A DNA stretch of 41,475 bases. Origin: Rhizomucor pusillus. Lineage: Eukaryota > Mucoromycota > Mucoromycetes > Mucorales > Lichtheimiaceae. The DNA is taken from positions 906-42,380 of the forward strand of contig FWWN02000576.1 in assembly GCA_900175165.2 (NCBI GenBank), written 5' to 3'. Positions 11,245 through 22,458 of this stretch are shown one piece after another. The notes under the pieces were generated by a model, which saw nothing but the letters and a program-made list of their open reading frames with translations, had not been told where the DNA came from and did not search any database. A program made the position numbers and the translations under genes. Position 1 is the stretch's first letter, and every line of letters begins with the position of its first letter.

Positions 11245-11817
11245 TAGTAAACCTTTTTTTATCTAGTGGAGCATCTAAGCACATGGTTACATTGCGTACA
11301 GTTTATCTCTTGCTACTGCTAATTAAATGCAAAAGTGTGCGACAACACCGGGTTTCATATTGGAAGGAAGATCTCATCCTCCTTCCGTGGAATAACATCG
11401 GAGTTGTGCCGCAACTCGAACGCCGTCGAGAGAAACAAAAAGCTCGGGAAGATTTGGGGAAATGTTGTGACGCACACACTGATCTCGTGAACAACACACC
11501 CCTACAGATTCTCTGTGCACGCGACTACCACTGCTGATAATACTTCTTTATAAACATAAAAGCAAGTAGTAGCGGCTCCTCGAAAGAAAGAAAGAGATAT
11601 TGAATGAATGAACGATGTGCACGCACGTTTCTATATATAGGTACGGTGATGTCTCCAGTCGACCCGTTTTTGGCATGTTGGCAGGCAATCTTTTTTTTTA
11701 CTTCACTTCATTTCTATTCAAGCTCGTTCTCTCTTCTTTTCTTTCTTTTTGCACCCCACTTGTTTCCCTTGTTTCTCTTCTTCCTTCCATCCTACTCCTA
11801 CCCTCGCTCTTCCGTTC
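11245..11817. other. Intergenic, DENND6 3' end and promoter of the next gene
   Basis: No supported gene. The last about 130 bases are strongly pyrimidine-rich (tracts of T and CT), as usual upstream of highly expressed mucoralean genes. A short frame at 11283-11537 has no recognisable features. Confidence 0.45.
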
Positions 11818-12921
11818 ATGTCACCCTTTTCATCCAAACTGTCGAGAGTTCGTTCAGTCAAACTGTCGGCGTTTGGCCATCGACAATCGCAACGGGTACC
11901 GTCACCTAATCCTCCACAGCAACGACAGCAGCAACAACACTATCGCCAACCGCCCGGTTCCACACCATCACTCAGAATACCTGAACAAGACCACAACACA
12001 TCATCATCTTTACCGCGAAGTCGTAGCTGTGGCACAACAAACAGTTTCGGGGAGACATTGAAAGCGATATCGAAAGAGGCAGAAAGTGGCGAATTTGCAG
12101 ACGTATTTGATTCCTTCTTCTTCAACGACAAGCGGTGTCGCAACCGTGCACTGTTCATGACTGCGCGCATGAAGCAGGCATTGCAGTCAGACATCAGTCC
12201 TCAACCTGTATTTTCCATGTCCACCCCTACTACATCGTCTATGCACTCAAGTTATCATCAGCCAGCAGCAGTAGAATGTCGGCGCGAGACAGTCTGGGAT
12301 CTCATTGCGCATCGGCTGTATACCTTAAACTACCTGTTATTTGTCCTACCATCTGTATCGGAAACACGAGCTCGGTTTTTGGCGTCGCTGGAGAGCCAGT
12401 TAGCGCAGATCGGTGATGGGCAGCATGTATACCGGCGAGGAGGAATGGAAGCCCACTTTGCAGTTCGATATGTCTTGAAGAACAGACGACGATCGCTTGG
12501 CATGGCAGACTACGACGATGATGAAATTGAGGAACTGGTCGAAAAGGCACGCAAAACATTGGAGCATTGCCTGGAAAGCGAGGCAAAACTCGGACACAGC
12601 GAGCGAGATGCCATGTATGCGTTCCATGGTATGCGGATGGGTCTACTCAATACAATCGAGCCGCGGATAGAATTGGATGAGGACTATGTGCTTGCACAGC
12701 AGCTTGCACGGGCGGTCGAGGAAAATAAGCAAATGTCCAAACCGGCTTACGTTAATCCATTCGAGGACGACGATGCTGTGGTGATCGAGGATGATGATAA
12801 TAATAATAATAACAACAACAACAACAACGAATATCTTGCTCCCCCTCCCCCTCCCCCTTCTAGAACGCAGCAAGTCGATAGCGGATTCTACGATCAGTAC
12901 GCTGCACCTACCGTGTCATAA
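11818..12921 (+). CDS. Unrecognised protein, probably intronless
   Basis: A single open frame of 367 residues from the ATG at 11818. The frame extends upstream to 11749, but that part translates a pyrimidine-rich leader, so the later ATG is preferred. The first about 80 residues are basic and Ser/Gln/Pro-rich. Residues about 95-320 look globular and largely helical (FADVFDSFFFNDKRCRNRAL, VWDLIAHRLYTLNYLLFVLP, EELVEKARKTLEHCLESEAK). The tail has an NPF tripeptide in YVNPFEDDD, ten consecutive Asn, a Pro run and the ending SGFYDQYAAPTVS. NPF motifs can bind EH domains (endocytosis), which is only a hint here. I do not recognise the family. A probable AATAAA signal follows at 13007. Confidence 0.75.
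   Translation: MSPFSSKLSRVRSVKLSAFGHRQSQRVPSPNPPQQRQQQQHYRQPPGSTPSLRIPEQDHNTSSSLPRSRSCGTTNSFGETLKAISKEAESGEFADVFDSFFFNDKRCRNRALFMTARMKQALQSDISPQPVFSMSTPTTSSMHSSYHQPAAVECRRETVWDLIAHRLYTLNYLLFVLPSVSETRARFLASLESQLAQIGDGQHVYRRGGMEAHFAVRYVLKNRRRSLGMADYDDDEIEELVEKARKTLEHCLESEAKLGHSERDAMYAFHGMRMGLLNTIEPRIELDEDYVLAQQLARAVEENKQMSKPAYVNPFEDDDAVVIEDDDNNNNNNNNNNEYLAPPPPPPSRTQQVDSGFYDQYAAPTVS
12799..12828 (+). repeat. (AAT)4(AAC)6 asparagine-codon repeat
   Basis: Thirty bases encoding ten consecutive Asn in the unrecognised protein at 11818-12921, directly after an Asp-rich segment and before a polyproline run at about 12839-12858. Low complexity and likely length-variable. Confidence 0.95.
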
Positions 12922-13392
12922 AATAATCGCTTTTTTGTTATTCTAGAATTAATCATCCCTATCTTACCTAATCACTCTACCTCTTTCACGCTCTACCATC
13001 CTTGTAAATAAAACCACTTTGGCATTCGCTTTTTTAAGGTTCGCGTATATAAGCAAAATATCGCAACAGGCATAGCAAAATGCTATTTTTTATCGTCCGA
13101 CGCATCATTTTTTCTTGCATTAAATAGATATTCCTTAGATGAATGCAGCTCGCATAGATAGGAAAACCATTGGGTAACACTAAACCATGCATAGATGGTA
13201 TTTTCGTTCCCTTTCCAGAGATCATCTTTTGGCGAACCGGGAAGTGGACCCCTCGTGACCAACCGAAATCTCGCCTGGGTTTCAATTACGATCAGTCGAC
13301 AACATTTCTGCGATTTTGTTTCTTTCCGGTCCGCTGCTTACAAACCCACACCCAATCTCTCTCTCTCTCCAAACCCCCTCCTCCTTCTCCAA
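12922..13392. promoter_or_regulatory. Intergenic, promoter and leader of DRE2
   Basis: No gene. The last about 50 bases before the ATG are a CT-rich leader (13357-13390). I see no canonical TATA element near the expected position. Confidence 0.35.
13007..13012 (+). terminator. Probable polyadenylation signal AATAAA
   Basis: Canonical AATAAA 86 bases after the stop codon of the gene at 11818-12921. Position and sequence fit; no transcript evidence. Confidence 0.5.
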
Positions 13393-14421
13393 ATGGTAGC
13401 CCAGAACATTGAAGCCGTGGTTGGCGATTCCGTCCTCTTTGTTGCTCCCGCAAAGGTTGATCAGTCCTTGCTTCTGGAAGTCAAGAATCGTGCTCAAGAG
13501 CTAGTCGGAAGCCAAGGCAAGACCGCCTTTGAAGCGTTTGAACGTGTGGCGGAAGCGCCGCTGACCAAGTCTAGCTACAGCAAGATCTACTCAAACCTCA
13601 TTTCGCCCAGCATTTCCGTGCACACGCCTCATGTCTTGTCACGCTACCTTTCCACACTCACAGCCAATGGTACCTTGGTGCTGAGTGAGCCTGTTGTTTT
13701 GGCTCAAGATCTGCCTGGATCAATGTGCCCAGTCACCCGCAAGGAGTCTGAGCTCGTTTCGTTGCTCAAGCTTACTGGTTTTGTCGACGTCCAAGTGTTG
13801 AGTGTCGATCCTGTATCCGACGAAGAGCTGGCAAAGTTCATCGAGATCTGGGGAGCCGTGCGAGTAGAGCAGGGTGTGAGTGCGCTTTCTGGCAAGCTCG
13901 GTGTTGCCCGCATCATGGTCAAGAAACCTGCATACGAAGTTGGTCAAAAGGTCAAGCTCTCCTTCAAAAAGAAGGCTCCCGCTGCTGCTACTGCTCAGGA
14001 AGAGAAGAAATCAGTATGGACAATCAACGCAAATGGAAACGACGACGATGAATTGGTCGACGACGAAGCATTGTTGGATGAAGAAGATAAGGTCAAACCT
14101 AGCAAAGAAAGTCTCGCTCGACCGGATGATTGCGAAATGACCGGAGGGCGACGCAAGGCATGCAAGAACTGTACTTGCGGTCGTGCGCAGCAAGAAGGAC
14201 AAGAAGAAGAAAGCAACGTTGTATCGCTCGACTTGATGGAAACTAAAGATGAAGTTGTGGAGGTTGATCCTACACCGAAAGCTGTTGGCGGATGTGGCAG
14301 CTGTGCACTAGGCGATGCATTCCGATGCTCTACGTGTCCTTTCCTGGGCATGCCAGCTTTCAACCCAGGCGAAAAGGTCACGCTTGGTGGCATGTTTGGA
14401 AAGGACGACATAGATATCTAA
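13393..14421 (+). CDS. DRE2: Dre2 / anamorsin (CIAPIN1), Fe-S cluster assembly factor
   Basis: A single exon of 342 residues. Dre2 receives electrons from the diflavin reductase Tah18 and feeds early cytosolic iron-sulfur cluster assembly. The N-terminal about 180 residues form the methyltransferase-like domain without an obvious SAM motif, as in the family. A Lys/Asp/Glu-rich linker follows (about 195-245). The C-terminal CIAPIN1 domain has both cysteine motifs: C247, C257, C260, C262 (CEMTGGRRKACKNCTC) and C301, C304, C312, C315 (CGSCALGDAFRCSTC), then the conserved LGMPAFNPGEKV. The start is the first ATG after a CT-rich leader (AAATGG context). The in-frame codons upstream (from 13195) are non-coding in character. 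Length agrees with fungal homologues. Confidence 0.96.
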   Translation: MVAQNIEAVVGDSVLFVAPAKVDQSLLLEVKNRAQELVGSQGKTAFEAFERVAEAPLTKSSYSKIYSNLISPSISVHTPHVLSRYLSTLTANGTLVLSEPVVLAQDLPGSMCPVTRKESELVSLLKLTGFVDVQVLSVDPVSDEELAKFIEIWGAVRVEQGVSALSGKLGVARIMVKKPAYEVGQKVKLSFKKKAPAAATAQEEKKSVWTINANGNDDDELVDDEALLDEEDKVKPSKESLARPDDCEMTGGRRKACKNCTCGRAQQEGQEEESNVVSLDLMETKDEVVEVDPTPKAVGGCGSCALGDAFRCSTCPFLGMPAFNPGEKVTLGGMFGKDDIDI

Positions 14422-16747
14422 AGTAGTATTCCATTTTCTCCGATATATTCTGACTCTCTTACTCCCTCTTTCTCATTCCCGTATCTGCATTATCTTGCTT
14501 GTTTTTAACACTTTCGTCGTTTTTCTTGTCCTTTGAGTAAATTAGGCATGTATACATAACGATCATTTCTACAACCACTCTGCTACCTCCTCGAGTTAAA
14601 TGCTTTCGCAACCGTGACTACAGACATTGATTGGAGTTACAAGCTATAAAACGAAGTTCGTATTGTGGCGAAAGTAGTGTATATTGAGTATCGGATGCAT
14701 AGCATCTCTATCCTGTTATGGCCTGAAGACTCGTAAGATGAAGTCCATTTCCCATTATGCAAGGGGTGCATGGCATTTGCATAAAATTGTCATCAAAGTT
14801 AATTGTTTGTCATGCATGCCAACATACATCAGGAAACCTCCGCGTAACACACTTACGAGCTTCCAAAGTCGGTGACATGCTGGCACTGAATGATCCATTC
14901 ACTTTGACGGATGAAGCAAACTCAGTCGTTCGATGAAAGAAGACACGCGGAAATCGTACAAGGCGACTAGCAAGCTTATCCTTGGATCAACAAGTGCAAT
15001 AAGGCGAAGCACCGTTAGTCCATAACGGCTTACGCTCCATAAAATCATTCAGATGTATCGATAGCTAGCCGAATATAAAAATCTCAAGGGAACCAAAGAC
15101 TTGAAAGGCATATCTAAATATTTGTTACTATCAAGTAGGATGTAAGTTGAAGATGGATAAGAATGCGCAATTCGATTTTGGTGTATCGAACTAAAAACGG
15201 TGCCATTTATTGAACGTCATGCAGCGTGTCATTTTTGCTACGGACAGACTGCTGATAGTCGTACATTCACCGTTATCCGATTGATGGACAAGTTTCCTCG
15301 GTGCTTACAGGAGAGCAGATATCCTGTATTTCTGTGATTTCGGATGAGAAATGAGATACCTCGAGGTTATTTCCATATTGTGCTGGTAATGGTGGCGATA
15401 ATATGTCCCCATCATGTGGAGAAGAAATACATGGTAAAGTTTGCCGAGCGAGCCGCACTACGTACCCCGCATTGTTGTTTGATAGCAATGTTGAGTGGTG
15501 TAATCGATGACAAATCGTAAATTAGACCTTGTTGGTACTGATAAGCGATACTGATAAAGCGAGTGGGAGAAAATTCTCCAAATGACCGGGCACATTAGCT
15601 ACTGCTACATTTGACTCTCAGTCCAACCCCAACACTTCTGAACTCTCTTTCCAATGGCAAAGGTGTGAATCAAAGCATGGTCGTCTAAAATATTTCTCCA
15701 GACACTGTTTCAAAGTGCACGAGTTTGGCGACAAGGCGACCACTAGAAACAGAGGTCAATGAACAGAAAGATGGACAGACTACTCCAAAAAAACGAGGAA
15801 AGAATATGTTAATCCGAGTTTCAGGACCAAGAGACAAGGTTTTGATCTTCCGTCATCCCAACCACTTAGACGGGCTGCGGCAGTAACACACTAGATCTGG
15901 GTAACCGTCTTTGGGGACCCCTTGGGCCCTACGAGCTGTTTGTCATCAGCTTGTACGTAGCACAACAGATCAGGAGTATTAAGCCTTCTGGCATGGTCAG
16001 ACCGTTCGTCTTCCTCCTCTTCTGTTTGGGCACCTGAAAAAGAAAGAACCGTAGTTGACAATTTTTATATATCCTGTCTCAAATGAACTTCTTACTCATG
16101 TACGATAAATGTAGTTAAAAATTGCCTTTCACGACAAAATTTTTTTTTCCTATTTCAGGTGTGAGTGGAGACCCAAACTGGGTGACTGGGTTTTTCCTGG
16201 TTCGTCCAATTTCTTTTTTCCTAGAGTTTCCAGTGGAGCGGGAAAAGCGGGGCTCCGTGGAGAAAAAACACTGTGTTTCTCTGGGCCCGTAACTGCTCGA
16301 AAAAGAATAAATTTATGTTAGGGTTAAACATGACCTCGTTGCAAAACTTGAGGCAACCTAACTTTACACTGCTTTTATCGCAAAGAAAAAAAAAAGAGAA
16401 GATATTGTTGTTCCTGCATATTCGTCGCCTGTATTCTCCAGGTTTGGTGAATTAAAAAATGGCATGACCAGAAACGGGTTGCGTGGGGACGAAAGAAAAA
16501 GTTTTTCTTCCTTCCCAAGGAACCACACCCAAACAGGGTAAACCTTGTCTCCACGGAAACGCAAAATCATGGGCTGGGATGGTGTGGGGGAAGCGGAGAG
16601 ACCTCCCAGATCCAATTATTGCGTTGGTTTGTGTTACACCGTTTCCAAGGCGGCTTCCCGCGCACGACTTATAAATACTTGGATCGCCAGCGAAGATTTG
16701 TGGTTTTATTTTTCTCTACCTCTCCTCCCTCCATACAGCTAATAATA
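14422..16747. other. Long gene-free interval (2.3 kb)
   Basis: The longest stretch in the window without a recognisable gene. The start is the DRE2 3' region and the end is the transporter promoter. In between I find only short frames without domains, a small hairpin (CCGTTA, 5-base loop, TAACGG, about 15010-15030), and a G-rich patch around 16150-16270. No tRNA, and no terminal inverted repeats identified by eye. A non-coding RNA or decayed element cannot be excluded. Confidence 0.5.
16670..16677 (+). promoter_or_regulatory. TATA box (TATAAATA) of the MFS transporter gene
   Basis: A canonical TATAAATA 71 bases upstream of the start codon at 16748, followed by a pyrimidine-rich leader. Position and sequence fit a core promoter. 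Confidence 0.55.
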
Positions 16748-18509
16748 ATGGAAAAGAACGACTCGTCTACACACCAGATTGAGCGATTCGATTCCCATAT
16801 ATCAACTCCTCCCCACCTGCAGGATCTGACTCCTGAACAGTTAGCGATCCAGAAACGGCTGGTACGCAAACTGGATTTACGTCTCATGCTCTGGGCGTAA
16901 GTAACAGCAACGCCAGCGAGCTTGTTTATTCCGTTTGCTAATTTATACGATTCGCCTCAATAGATTCCTGGCCTACTGGGCTAACGGTCTGGACAGAAAC
17001 AACATGCGTAAGTGGCAAAATTTTCTAGACCAAATCCCCAAGAAATCCATGTGATTTTTTTAACATTTTACTGCTTTCTACAGCAAACGCCTACACAAAC
17101 GGTATGAAGGAGGATCTCAACTTCGATTCAAGTGCCTACAACTGGGCTATTACCATGTTCTTTATCGGCTATGTCTGGTACGGTCATTTTTTCTTTATTC
17201 GTCAAGAAAATTTTTTTGCGTGCGAAGCTAACCCACATCTGATGATGAATAGCTTACAAATTCCTGCCAATTATGTCATTACCAAAGTGCGACCTAGTAT
17301 CATGTTACCTGCCGTCGTAACTCTCTGGGGTGCCGTCGTATGCTTCATGGCCTTGGTCAAGAACTACCAGGGCATGTATGGTCTTCGCATCTGTCTCGGT
17401 TTCACCGAAGCTGTAAGTATTCCTGCTGAAATGGATAAAGAAAGAGAAAGAAAGACTAAGTGAGGTGCTGAATTTTTATAATTTAGCCCTTTTATCCCGG
17501 TATGGTCTTTTTGCTCGGTAACTGGTACACTCGCCAGGAGCTTGGTACCCGCACCGCCTTCTTTGTGGCTGGCTCGCAAATGTCCGGTGCATTCAGCGGT
17601 CTGATCTCTGGTGCTATTGCGCAAACTCTCGACGGCGCTAACGGCATGCGTGGCTGGAAGTGGCTCTTTATTATTGAAGGCTTGATCGGTGTCGTTATCG
17701 GTCTCGCTGGCTTCCTTTTGATCCCTGACTACCCGCACAACTCGAGAATGCTGACACCTGAAGAACGTGAAATTGCTATGCTTCGTCTCGAGCGCCAGGG
17801 CAAGCGCATCATGTCCAGCGGATTGAACTGGACCACTGCCAAGAACTTGTTCACTACTCCGTACGTCTGGCTCTTTGTTATTATCTTCAGCTGCATGCAG
17901 CTCGGTATGGGTATTATCCAGCAATTCCCTATCATTCTCAAGGAATCCGGATACGAAACCTCTTTTGCCAACTACATGTCAGTGCCCGTCTGGATCGTTG
18001 CTGGTTTCATTATTGTGTTCCAAGGCTGGCTCTCTGACAAATTTGGCAACCGTCATTGGCACATCCAAGCAGGCGCTGTCTGGGTCCTGATCTGGTACAT
18101 CCTCCTCGTTGCTGTGAACGGCGGCCACGTGCCTACACCTCTCTTGTACGTCTGTGTCTACATGGTCACTCCCGTCCTTGGTATCTCGCCTATTATGATG
18201 ACCTGGAACAACGAAATCCACCAGGCTGACAATGAAACTCGTGCCTTGGCTATTGCCATGGTTAACTCGATCGGTAACTTGGCTCCCAACTTTGCCAACG
18301 TCGCTGCTTGGGTCGTCACAGATGCTCCGGCTTTCCGCACCGGCAAGATCGTTACCACTGCTACCACCGCTCTCATCATTGTCCTCTCTGCTGTCGTCTA
18401 CATTCTCGAAAAGTTCAAGATCCGTTTGCCCAAGGCTCCCGAGCGCATCGAAGTGGCAGGCGGTGCCACCAGCAGCAGCGACGAAAAGAAGACTCAGGAA
18501 GTCGTATAA
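16748..18509 (+). CDS. MFS transporter of the Dal5/Tna1 (anion:cation symporter) family
   Basis: Five exons: 16748-16896, 16964-17007, 17084-17177, 17253-17412, 17487-18509; 489 residues. The N-terminus is cytosolic and polar; RLVRKLDLRLMLWA then FLAYWANGLDRNNM is the classic family entry into helix 1. GLRICLGFTEAPFYPGMVFLLGNWYTRQELGTR spans the exon 4/5 junction and is diagnostic of the ACS family (Dal5 allantoate, Tna1 nicotinate, Vht1/Fen2 vitamin permeases), as is LIPDYPHNSRMLTPEERE between helices 6 and 7. About 12 membrane segments are expected, with a short acidic/Lys C-terminus. Role: proton-coupled uptake of a small organic anion or vitamin at the plasma membrane. The substrate cannot be assigned. 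A TATA box lies 71 bases upstream. Confidence 0.92.
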
Positions 18510-19187
18510 TTTCTCTCTCTCTCTCTTTTTCCTTCTTTATCTCTCCTACTACTCGCCGTGTCCCATTCCTTCTTGATCTATCCAATCATCCGCCTTCATA
18601 TTCTATCCAACATATCTTCTAGATATTGTAATTCTGTATCCTAAAACTTATTTGTATATATACGAACAGAAAGATTATAAACGTCTATCTTTACGAATTG
18701 CATGCTACTTTCCAAATTTACTCTTGAATGCGCAGGTCTACGGACACCTATTTCAGAAGAATATATTCATCGTAGGCTGACAGTTGAGCAAGCGGATTCT
18801 CGAGACCATGCAGATAATAGATTTAAAAGACGCCTCCCGTCGTATAATTTGATTGAGCCATGCTTTGTAAAACGAGGGAAGTTGCGGTTATCAGCTGCCA
18901 AACGGAAATGATGCAGCGGCGGCACTTATTAAGCTGCTATGAAGAAGACGTAAGAGGACCAATTGATTGAGGACAGCTCACGTGCCATCATATTGACTCT
19001 GATGATGGTTGAGGCGGCCGTCTTGTTGCAAATCTTGGTTTATTTTGTGGACACATTGGTGACTATTGTTACATTTTCCCTTTTTTTCTAACTTGTGCTG
19101 TGTTGTTGCGAGCTGCGCGGGCGATCCTACTCAATCCTTCAAGCAGGCGCCTTGGGGAATGCTGTGAACTAAACTTTGTAGATATAG
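18510..19187. other. Convergent intergenic region
   Basis: Shared 3' region of the transporter (+) and the Zn2Cys6 factor (-). A CT-rich stretch follows the transporter stop. A CACGTG palindrome is present at 18979-18984 but lies downstream of both genes. No gene recognised. Confidence 0.45.
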
Positions 19188-20708
19188 CTATGTAAACGTA
19201 GAGGGGGTATTCTCTGGAGTGAAAGTCAATATCGGGAGGAACTGCAGAAAATAGGGTTGATCAGAGAGTGGTTGGTGAGATGGTCAGTTAGTCAGCTAGT
19301 CAGTCAGCCTCTGTCTTACTTACATTGCCAACAACGACGCTCGGTAGATCAAAAATGTCACGTTTTATAGTGAAGCAAAAAGCACATGGGATAGGCCGCA
19401 TTGTCGGGCTCATAAGAATCACGGACATGTATGCAGATGATTCGGTGGTATCGCTAAACGCGTGCTCGCCATACTTCTCCCAGTACTCTACTGCGGAGCC
19501 ATTGTCCATCAACTAAAAGTAAGCAGTGCATACTAAAATGTCAATGTCTGTTTCACGCGGTAACGAACCAATTGTGGTCTTTATTTTTTTTTTCTTGTTT
19601 GTTTTTCTTTTACCTCGTAAATAAATGTCCGTTTACCCAGAATAGCGTCTCTGCTCCACTGAGTTAGCAAGGAGAATTCCTTTCCTACCAGAATGATTTC
19701 CCCCGTGCGACGCCACACTGCTGTGGGCGTCCCGGAGAAACTAATCAGCTTCTCGTACTCCTACAAATGAGCATTGCCCGCACCAATTAAGAAAGAAGGA
19801 ATTATTACACTTATTTACCCAACAAGAATTCCGAACGTACCAGCACAGATCGTTGAACACATTTTTCCATGTATATAAGATCCTCCTCAGTCAGGCGCAT
19901 CATGGTTGATATGAATGAAGGTCGAAACAATGCAAGAGCTCGGCTGATACGCATCAGTTCTTGTGGTCCCATGCGTTGGCGCACATGCTGGAACAGGTAA
20001 TGGTATCCTTCTGCGTAGTTGAAGGGGGTCTTGACACGCGCATAGATTTCCTCAGGTGTCATTCCCACACCCTTCCGTCCCTTGATGACTCGAGTTGCAG
20101 GCAGGCTATTATGCAATGCAGGTGACATTGTTGCTGCTTTTTGCGGAATATGCTGCTGCTGCTGGAATTGGGGATGCATTGTTGCTGTTGCTGTTATTGG
20201 CAATTGGTTTTGTTGCAACGATGACGATACAATCGAGTCGCTTCCATTCGCATACAGTAATCGAAAAATTGCATCCAAATCATTGTTGGTGTTGTTGTTT
20301 CCATTGTTCACGTTGAAATTGTTGTCAAGGATGGTGCTGCCTCCGGGGGAGGAGGAGGAGTTTACAGTGGATGCCTCGTCGTCATCTTGCAGGTACTTTG
20401 CCTTCTTTCTGGATCCGTCCATACATGTATTTTCAAGCCCTCGTTTGATACACCGTTGGCACGGCCGTCCTTTGTGCATCAGTGTTAGCAGATCGTCAGA
20501 GATCGAGGTTTGTATAGTTACCGTCATCGCAAGTCAAGTGCGCCTGTTGTTGTCGTTATTATAGTTGATTGTCATTTGTCTTGAGTACAGAAGAATCTCT
20601 CCGTGCGCTGATTCTTGTGACCCTTCTCACCTTTTGACAATGAGAGCATGCGCGGGAAACCTTTTTCCTGCGCGGTTTTATGTTAGAGTCCCCAGCAGGT
20701 TGTTGCAT
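19188..20708 (-). CDS. ERT1: Zn2Cys6 transcription factor of the ERT1/AcuK family
   Basis: Six exons on the - strand: 20708-20631, 20543-20522, 20469-19841, 19760-19614, 19512-19324, 19241-19188; 372 residues. The zinc cluster is split over the first three exons: ACSHCQK | AHLTCDD | [16 protein letters not shown], giving C21, C24, C31, C37, C40, C49 (CX2CX6CX5CX2CX8C), followed by the family's [10 protein letters not shown]. Exon 2 is only 22 bases and its flanking intron 52 bases, so automatic prediction easily loses the cluster. After a Gln/Asn-rich linker come [19 protein letters not shown], a PAS-like domain ([20 protein letters not shown]) and the family ending VVGNFLPIL. AcuK/AcuM/ERT1 proteins regulate gluconeogenesis and non-fermentable carbon use; that role is inferred. 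An in-frame TGA upstream supports the start. Confidence 0.9.
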
Positions 20709-21330
20709 GTTGCGCCATCACGCAAAAGAAGGGGTTGCTGCGTTTCTGCTGTGACCCCCCAATTGGATGTCAAAGTTGCTGGTGAATATTTGGTCGTGGG
20801 CCTTACACGCAATTCAGACTCAGAAAAAGATCTTCTGGTTTCCCCGCGCGCGCTCTAGCATGATGTTGAATGTGTATGTGTAACAGCACTAAAATTCTCG
20901 AGTCGACCTTTCTAAGAAAAGACGTGATTCAGGAACGCATTCCTCCTTCTCCTGGCGTGATTTGCGTCAGCAATGACATTCCATTTTCTTTTTTGGTAAC
21001 AAGGCAAATCACTTTATGTACATTGTTGTCATATGCAAAGAAAGGGATGAAGAGTAGAATAAGAAAAAAGTGACTAGGGTTCAGGGTTTGTACAGCAAAT
21101 CTGGATATGCAGCTACATAGAAGAGAAGGAAGAATCGAGAGAAATATGCAAAGAGTATCGGTTGGTGGTTTCGACAGCTACATGCTTGTAATTTTTCTGC
21201 AAAGTTGCTTTTGATCTCGTGATTGACGGCTTGAAAATAAAGCGTTGGTAAAGCGACAGACAGATAGAAAGAGAGAGAGGGAGAAAGAGAGAAAGTAGAA
21301 GGCAGTGAGAGAGTAAGAGATGAGTGATCT
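20709..21330. promoter_or_regulatory. Intergenic between two - strand regulator genes
   Basis: Promoter of the ERT1/AcuK-like gene and 3' region of the bZIP gene. A GA-rich run lies at about 21262-21300. No ORF of note and no TATA box at a convincing distance. Confidence 0.4.
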
Positions 21331-22458
21331 TTAGATGGCTGGCGCGAGTTCTGGAGAGCTGGAGACGAAGGCCGAAGATGATGCAGAAGAAAAGGACGAC
21401 GGTCGCTGCACTGGGATATCCTGCTGTGATACTGTGGAGCTAGAAGAAGGCTTGTTCATCATCTCGGCTACTGCGGAAGCGGCGGCTGTAGCGTGATGGC
21501 TGGAACTCATAGGATCAGACGTCAGCTGTGCAGAGGATCTGCGAAGATAGGTTTGCTAAACTGGGTTTAGTAAAAGCTGGTCTTCCCATTGTCAGAAAAA
21601 TACTCCCCCCAAGTAATACTTACGACCATGGAGCAGTTGCAATTACCGTGCGCCAAGAGCTGGTTACGCAGGAACATGCTTTCCTCGCGAAGCTGTGCCA
21701 CGATCGCTTGCAATTCCTTGTTGCGCTTTGTAACTTGCTCGGATCGGGTTTCAAGTTCTTGCATCCATTTCTTCTTCTTTTGTCGGCATTTGGAGGCTGT
21801 CGTTGAAATGCTATCAGTATTGTCTATTTAACGTGCGTGGTGAATATAGAAATACTTACCAGCTACTCGGTTGCGCTCCAAAAGTTTCTTTCGCTGCTCG
21901 TCTTCTTCTTCGCGCATATCTGCAGAGCGACGCTTGCGACCACCGTTCGAGGTGCGCCTGGGAGGCGGGATGTGCTTGTCTTGCTGGGAAGATGAGGAGG
22001 ATGAGGATGTTGCTGCTGCTGCTGCTTGTTGCGGCTGCGATGGTTGAGTCTCCTGGTTAGCAGGTTGTTCTGGCTGCGGAATATGGGAGTAGATGGAATT
22101 GCCAGCATTGGCAAAAGTAGTGGTGCTATCAGGAGGAGTTGGAGGTCTTTGCTGGTATGTCATGTAGTAGAATTGTTGCTGCTGTTGCTGTTGCAATTCT
22201 TCGTGGGAAGACTGATCGGTAGAACTCGGAGGGGTCAATGGAGAGGATTTATCAAAGGGATTTTGCTCGATGTCGGTGAATCCCCAGCCGCATTCCAGTA
22301 AGAAACGGGTTGGCGTCGCGGTGCCGCCATGGGCGAGAATCGAGGGCGGTTGCTCTTATTAAAGAAAATGCTCGGTCAAAATCGACCCGAAGATCGAGTT
22401 GTACTACGCTGATTGTTTTACCTGCAGCGCTCATGGCAAACGACGAAGAAACGTTCAT
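21331..22458 (-). CDS. ATF/CREB-type bZIP transcription factor (Atf1-like)
   Basis: Four exons on the - strand: 22458-22422, 22354-21860, 21796-21624, 21525-21331; 299 residues. Exon 2 opens with a fungal ATF N-terminal motif, TPTRFLLECGWGFTDIEQNP, followed by SPLTPPSS and Gln- and Ser-rich linkers. The basic region and zipper span the exon 2/3 junction: RKKLLERNRVAASKCRQKKK, then WMQELETRSEQV with heptad leucines and LREESMFLRNQLLAHGNC, typical of ATF2/Atf1/Sko1 (stress-MAPK-regulated, CRE-binding). The last exon is Ser-rich. The acceptor at 21526 was chosen because it keeps phase 0; one 8 bases upstream would break the frame. The first ATG (22458) is supported by frame through a 67-base intron, but the first exon has only 12 codons, so the start is less certain. 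Confidence 0.88.

Noticed and set aside
11749..11817. Upstream ATG for the unrecognised 367-residue protein
   Set aside because: The added residues translate a pyrimidine-rich leader (Cys/Phe/Ser/Pro) with no protein character; ATG 11818 preferred.
20082..20564. 160-codon + strand frame
   Set aside because: Antisense to the ERT1/AcuK-like exons; its Leu/Cys-rich sequence is a complement of Gln/Asn-rich coding DNA.
21527..21534. Acceptor tcgcag about 8 bases upstream for the last bZIP exon
   Set aside because: It needs a phase that the donor at 21623 does not provide and would lead to an early stop.
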